36,244 nucleotides of DNA, from the NCBI GenBank assembly GCA_021776675.1, contig JAJFFM010000230.1:1-36244 (forward strand), given 5' to 3'. Below are positions 34,004 to 36,244 of this stretch, one piece after another. The notes below the pieces were generated by a model. It was not told the origin of the DNA. It saw nothing but the letters and a program-made list of their open reading frames with translations, and made no database searches. The stretch is from Robiginitomaculum sp. (GTDB lineage: Bacteria > Pseudomonadota > Alphaproteobacteria > Caulobacterales > Maricaulaceae). The translations under genes and the position numbers were made by a program. The first letter of the stretch is position 1; every line of letters starts with the position of its first letter.

Positions 34004-34778
34004 ACAAATTGATGAGTGTTTTATTCTGATTAAAGCACAGCCACATAGGTCAAGTAATTATTTCGAAACCGTGTGTTGTGCAGGTGTTGGGCGTGATGGA
34101 AAATGGCGAAGGCAATATCCTGTCCCATTCAGAATCTTAGAAGGCGCGCAAAAATTCAACCGTTGGGACTGGATTAGATATGAATACGTTGAGGGTAGAA
34201 ACGATAGAAGAAAAGAGAGCCAAAAGGTTGATGCTAAGACTCTTGAAGTTACAGGCTTAATTAAAAAGTCAGAAAGAGCAAACTTTCTAAATCCGTTAAT
34301 ACGTTCATCGTTCGCTGAAGCTGATTCAAATGACGAGTCGTTGACATTATTAAGACCCAAGAAAATTATACTTACGTACAAAGAAAAAACTCTTAAAGAG
34401 CTAACTGAGGAAACAAAAAAGCATGCTGAGTTAGCAAACCAATTATCGTTATTTGATGCAACAGCAAAACCTATAATACCCTGCCCTTTACAATTTATTC
34501 TAAACTGGACGGACCAAGACGGAAAACCCCATCGACACTTAAATGACGACTGGGAGACATCTGCAGCTTATAACCGTTTTGAGCGGCAATATGGTCACGA
34601 TAAAGCAATAGAGATTTTAAAAGATAAATATGAAAAACAATATTTTGCTGCTGGGTTGGTTTTAGGGTTTAGCACACACAGCAGGAGGAACGTAACTTAC
34701 GATACTGAGAACCAGTGGCTTTTGGTCGGATTGATTAGGTTAGATGTGGAAACTCAGGATGACCTGTTTATAGGTTAG
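33987..34778 (+). CDS. Unknown protein coupled to DUF488
   Basis: The product is 263 aa with a TTG start (33987), preceded by AGGGG at a normal spacing and overlapping the DUF488 stop by 17 bases. An N-terminal segment (CFILIKAQPHRSSNYFETVCC, then YPVPFRILEGAQ) suggests a small beta-barrel. A central linker of Lys/Glu-rich helix follows (about 120-160). The C-terminal part reads PCPLQFILNWTD, HRHLNDDWE, and ends with a WLLVGLIRL strand; its CxxxF and HRHL elements look like a conserved signature. The gene is clearly AT-richer than neighbours and favours AGA for Arg (see 34191-34220), unlike fabI. Function unknown; possibly a foreign cassette. Confidence 0.75.
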   Translation: MNEQLRQIDECFILIKAQPHRSSNYFETVCCAGVGRDGKWRRQYPVPFRILEGAQKFNRWDWIRYEYVEGRNDRRKESQKVDAKTLEVTGLIKKSERANFLNPLIRSSFAEADSNDESLTLLRPKKIILTYKEKTLKELTEETKKHAELANQLSLFDATAKPIIPCPLQFILNWTDQDGKPHRHLNDDWETSAAYNRFERQYGHDKAIEILKDKYEKQYFAAGLVLGFSTHSRRNVTYDTENQWLLVGLIRLDVETQDDLFIG

Positions 34779-34860
34779 CTTTGTGAAATTTAAGGTCTTC
34801 TAACGTTTGTTCTTGGAACTTGGGACTATACGACTTCTTCAAGGTTAAATAATCCTCTCA

Positions 34861-34893
34861 TTCCGCTCACCCCGTTGCATAACGGGGTTCACC
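34861..34893 (-). repeat. REP-like palindrome, copy 1 (inverted)
   Basis: Perfect 8-bp stem ACCCCGTT/AACGGGGT with loop GCAT (34869-34888). The sequence GAGCGGAA flanks it when read on the minus strand, so it belongs to the same family as the two plus-strand copies, in the opposite orientation. Confidence 0.8.
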
Positions 34894-34909
34894 TTTCAGT
34901 CTTTACAAT

Positions 34910-34950
34910 GGATCCCGCCCTTCGACGGGATGAGCGGATGTGTGGGAGGC
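34910..34950 (+). repeat. REP-like palindrome, copy 2
   Basis: Stem ATCCCG/CGGGAT (34912-34931) with an 8-nt loop, followed by GAGCGGATGTGTGGGAGG. The 3' flank is shared with copy 3. Confidence 0.8.
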
Positions 34951-34970
34951 TTTCAACTCAACATCAAACT

Positions 34971-35011
34971 GGATACCCGCCTACGCGGGTATGAGCGGAG
35001 TGTGGGGAGGG
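34971..35011 (+). repeat. REP-like palindrome, copy 3
   Basis: Perfect 8-bp stem ATACCCGC/GCGGGTAT with loop CTAC (34973-34992), followed by GAGCGGAGTGTGGGGAGG. It is nearly the same as copy 2 after the stem. Confidence 0.85.
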
Positions 35012-35117
35012 TTGTGACCATGCGGAAGTTTTCTGATTTAAGCCCGTATGCATCCGTTATTTTACTTGTGCCCACCCTTATGCTACCCACAATAAAACCA
35101 TATGGGGAGACGCGGTT

Positions 35118-35786
35118 ATGCGGTTATTTTTAAGTATTACCAAAATAGTGTTTGTTGTAGCATTTGCCGTGTTGGTGTTGCCAGTTTCGGATGCTTGGGG
35201 GCAGGAAGCCAATCAAGAATCAAGGCAGGAAGCCAATCAGGAATCCAGTCAGGATATCAGTCAAAATACTAATCAGGGTATTGATCAAAACTTGGGTGAT
35301 ATGAGCATGTCTAATATCATATTGCTTGCATCGAACGGCAATGTGGATGCTCAGTTTGAAGTGGGAAAAGCATATTTTACCGGGAACGGCCTGCCCCTTA
35401 ATAAAATCGAAGCTGTAAAGTTTTTCAAAATGGCTGCGGATCAGGGGCATATTGTATCTGAAACATTGATGGGGACGTTCTATTCGATGGGAGACGGGGG
35501 GTTGGTAATTGACCAAGCGGAAAGTATGAAATGGTTTAGGCGGGCCGCCGTAAAAGGGAGCTCTAATGCACAACTTAGCTTGGGTGTTGCCTATAAAGAC
35601 ATGACAGATACTCCGAATAATCACATTACCGCTTATGCTTGGTATGCGATTTCGCGGGCACAAGGTGATGAACTAGCAATCGAGTTTAAAGATGAACTGG
35701 AACAAGGCATGAGCCAAGAAGACATAATCGCGGCCCAAAAATTAGCGCTGCAATGTCTTGCGTCCAACTATGAAAATTGTGGCTAA
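35118..35786 (+). CDS. Secreted Sel1-repeat protein
   Basis: The product is 222 aa from ATG 35118 behind TGGGGAGA. An N-terminal Sec signal (FVVAFAVLVLPVSDAWG) is followed by a low-complexity Gln/Asn/Ser-rich spacer made of tandem repeats (residues 29-56). Sel1-like tetratricopeptide repeats start at about residue 65: NVDAQFEVGKAYFTGNGLPL, KMAADQGH and KWFRRAAVKGSSNAQLSLGV. The C-terminus has two Cys. Sel1 proteins are protein-interaction adaptors, often periplasmic or secreted; the partner is unknown. Confidence 0.88.
   Translation: MRLFLSITKIVFVVAFAVLVLPVSDAWGQEANQESRQEANQESSQDISQNTNQGIDQNLGDMSMSNIILLASNGNVDAQFEVGKAYFTGNGLPLNKIEAVKFFKMAADQGHIVSETLMGTFYSMGDGGLVIDQAESMKWFRRAAVKGSSNAQLSLGVAYKDMTDTPNNHITAYAWYAISRAQGDELAIEFKDELEQGMSQEDIIAAQKLALQCLASNYENCG
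35202..35285 (+). repeat. 24-bp and 12-bp tandem repeats in the Sel1 protein linker
   Basis: A 24-bp unit beginning CAGGAAGCCAATCA occurs twice (35202-35225, 35226-35249), followed by 12-bp derivatives starting at 35250, 35262 and 35274 (CAGGATATCAGT, CAAAATACTAAT, CAGGGTATTGAT). All are in frame and encode a Gln/Ser/Asn-rich linker. Confidence 0.85.
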
Positions 35787-35822
35787 CTATAAAAACTGCG
35801 ACTGAATATAAAATTTGCGGCT
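35766..35822 (+). repeat. 19-bp tandem repeat at the Sel1 gene 3' end
   Basis: Three units of 19 bp: AACTATGAAAATTGTGGCT, AACTATAAAAACTGCGACT and GAATATAAAATTTGCGGCT. The stop codon of the Sel1 gene lies at the border of units one and two. Confidence 0.85.
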
Positions 35823-35828
35823 AGTTCT

Positions 35829-35873
35829 ACTCTTTTTCGCCTTACTCTTTTTTCGCCTTACTCTTTTTTAGCC
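35829..35873 (+). repeat. 15/16-bp tandem repeat across the SDR stop codon
   Basis: ACTCTTTTTCGCCTT, ACTCTTTTTTCGCCTT and ACTCTTTTTTAGCC follow in series. Read on the minus strand, the SDR stop codon is in the boundary, and each copy brings another GAGTA(A/G), giving a series of stops. Confidence 0.85.
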
Positions 35874-36244
35874 ATGACATAATTCAGCGCTAACCTGCCG
35901 CCGTCTACATATATGGTTTCGCCTGTGATATAACTGGCGTCATCAGACGCGAGGAAAGCCACGACACTGGCGACCTCGTCGGGGTTGGCAATACGGCCCA
36001 AGGGCGTACGGGAATGTATCATATCCAGAGCGTCTTGGTTTTCGGCGACGCCTGCCAGCATATCGGTTTTGATACTGCCCGGGCCAACGCCGTTGACGCG
36101 GATACCATAGGGCGCGAGCTGTAAAGCCATGCCTTTGGTTAACTGGTTCATGCCGCCTTTGGACACTTCATAGGCCAGAATATCCGGGATAGCGACGACC
36201 GCAGTGACCGACGACATATTGATGATGGAGAACGGGTTGCGGTT
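35858..36244 (-). CDS. SDR family oxidoreductase, C-terminal part
   Basis: The frame is open to the right edge (codons from 36244 read NRNPFSIIN before the internal Met at 36217), so the N-terminal Rossmann region is missing. The visible 128 residues carry the classical SDR catalytic Tyr-x3-Lys as YEVSK, the Ser in NMSSV about 13 residues before it, GPGSIKTDML after the active site, and the C-terminal YITGETIYVDGGRL. This is a classical SDR of the FabG/3-oxoacyl reductase-like group; the substrate cannot be assigned. Its 3' end overlaps the tandem repeat at 35829-35873. Confidence 0.9.
   Translation of the reverse strand, partial: NRNPFSIINMSSVTAVVAIPDILAYEVSKGGMNQLTKGMALQLAPYGIRVNGVGPGSIKTDMLAGVAENQDALDMIHSRTPLGRIANPDEVASVVAFLASDDASYITGETIYVDGGRLALNYVMAKKE

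Larger units (their letters stand above)
34779..35117. other. 339-bp intergenic region with REP-like palindromes
   Basis: No convincing gene. It contains three REP-like palindromic units (listed separately) and the ribosome-binding site of the next gene. A weak ORF at 34930-35133 merely reads through the palindromes. Confidence 0.8.

Noticed and set aside
34930-35133. 67-aa ORF before the Sel1 gene
   Set aside because: It is built from the REP palindromes and overlaps the signal peptide start of the real gene.
5189-35873. Possible CRISPR array from the many repeats
   Set aside because: Units are contiguous, 12-24 bp, at different places and without spacers of uniform length; no cas genes are present.

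Overview
The window looks like part of a chromosome from a marine-type alphaproteobacterium of moderate GC, most likely in or near the Hyphomonadaceae/Maricaulales/Robiginitomaculum lineage. The basis is family content and order (a prfA-prmC-DUF4167 block, a DUF1523 protein, a chorismate mutase-TyrA block with a nearby gloB, a NADH-type FabI, lipoprotein S9 peptidases). The lineage is an inference; no rRNA is present.

Layout. (1) 1-6938, all plus strand: a tightly packed cluster of poorly described genes. These are a helical C-terminal fragment, a 415-aa protein of unknown function, a large AAA+ ATPase, a DUF6638-like protein, a small two-TM protein, a DUF1523 membrane protein and an M50-type membrane metalloprotease. 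Several are translationally coupled (ATGA and TAATG junctions). A 180-bp nested palindrome sits between the ATPase and the DUF6638-like gene. This cluster is the best candidate here for an undescribed system. (2) 6978-12354: a PLP-dependent decarboxylase, an AT-rich orphan gene, a GT39-like glycosyltransferase, glutamate racemase and a DedA/YqaA-type membrane protein. (3) 12617-12702: tRNA-Leu(CAA). (4) 12830-19583: two secreted S9 lipoprotein peptidases flank a minus-strand pair, an alpha/beta hydrolase and a WS/DGAT acyltransferase. (5) 19640-22491, minus strand: prfA, prmC, DUF4167. (6) 22693-24996: a small membrane protein and a PAS/degenerate-GGDEF/EAL protein. (7) 25014-28395: gloB facing a methyltransferase-chorismate mutase-tyrA operon. 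(8) 28415-33390: an RlaP-type nucleotidyltransferase, a hydroxyacid dehydrogenase, an SH3-domain secreted protein, fabI and two unknown proteins. (9) 33548-36244: an AT-rich DUF488 plus partner pair, a REP-like palindrome cluster, a Sel1-repeat protein and a partial SDR.

Functional links. Region 7 belongs to the chorismate-to-tyrosine pathway. Region 5 makes release factor 1 and the enzyme that methylates it. Region 4 combines neutral-lipid synthesis with peptide scavenging. MurI and FabI are envelope housekeeping enzymes.

A striking property of the whole window is the number of short tandem duplications (period 12-24 bp) at gene ends, in intergenic spacers and in unconserved linkers. I count twelve loci, several of them overlapping stop codons. 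They are listed individually below.
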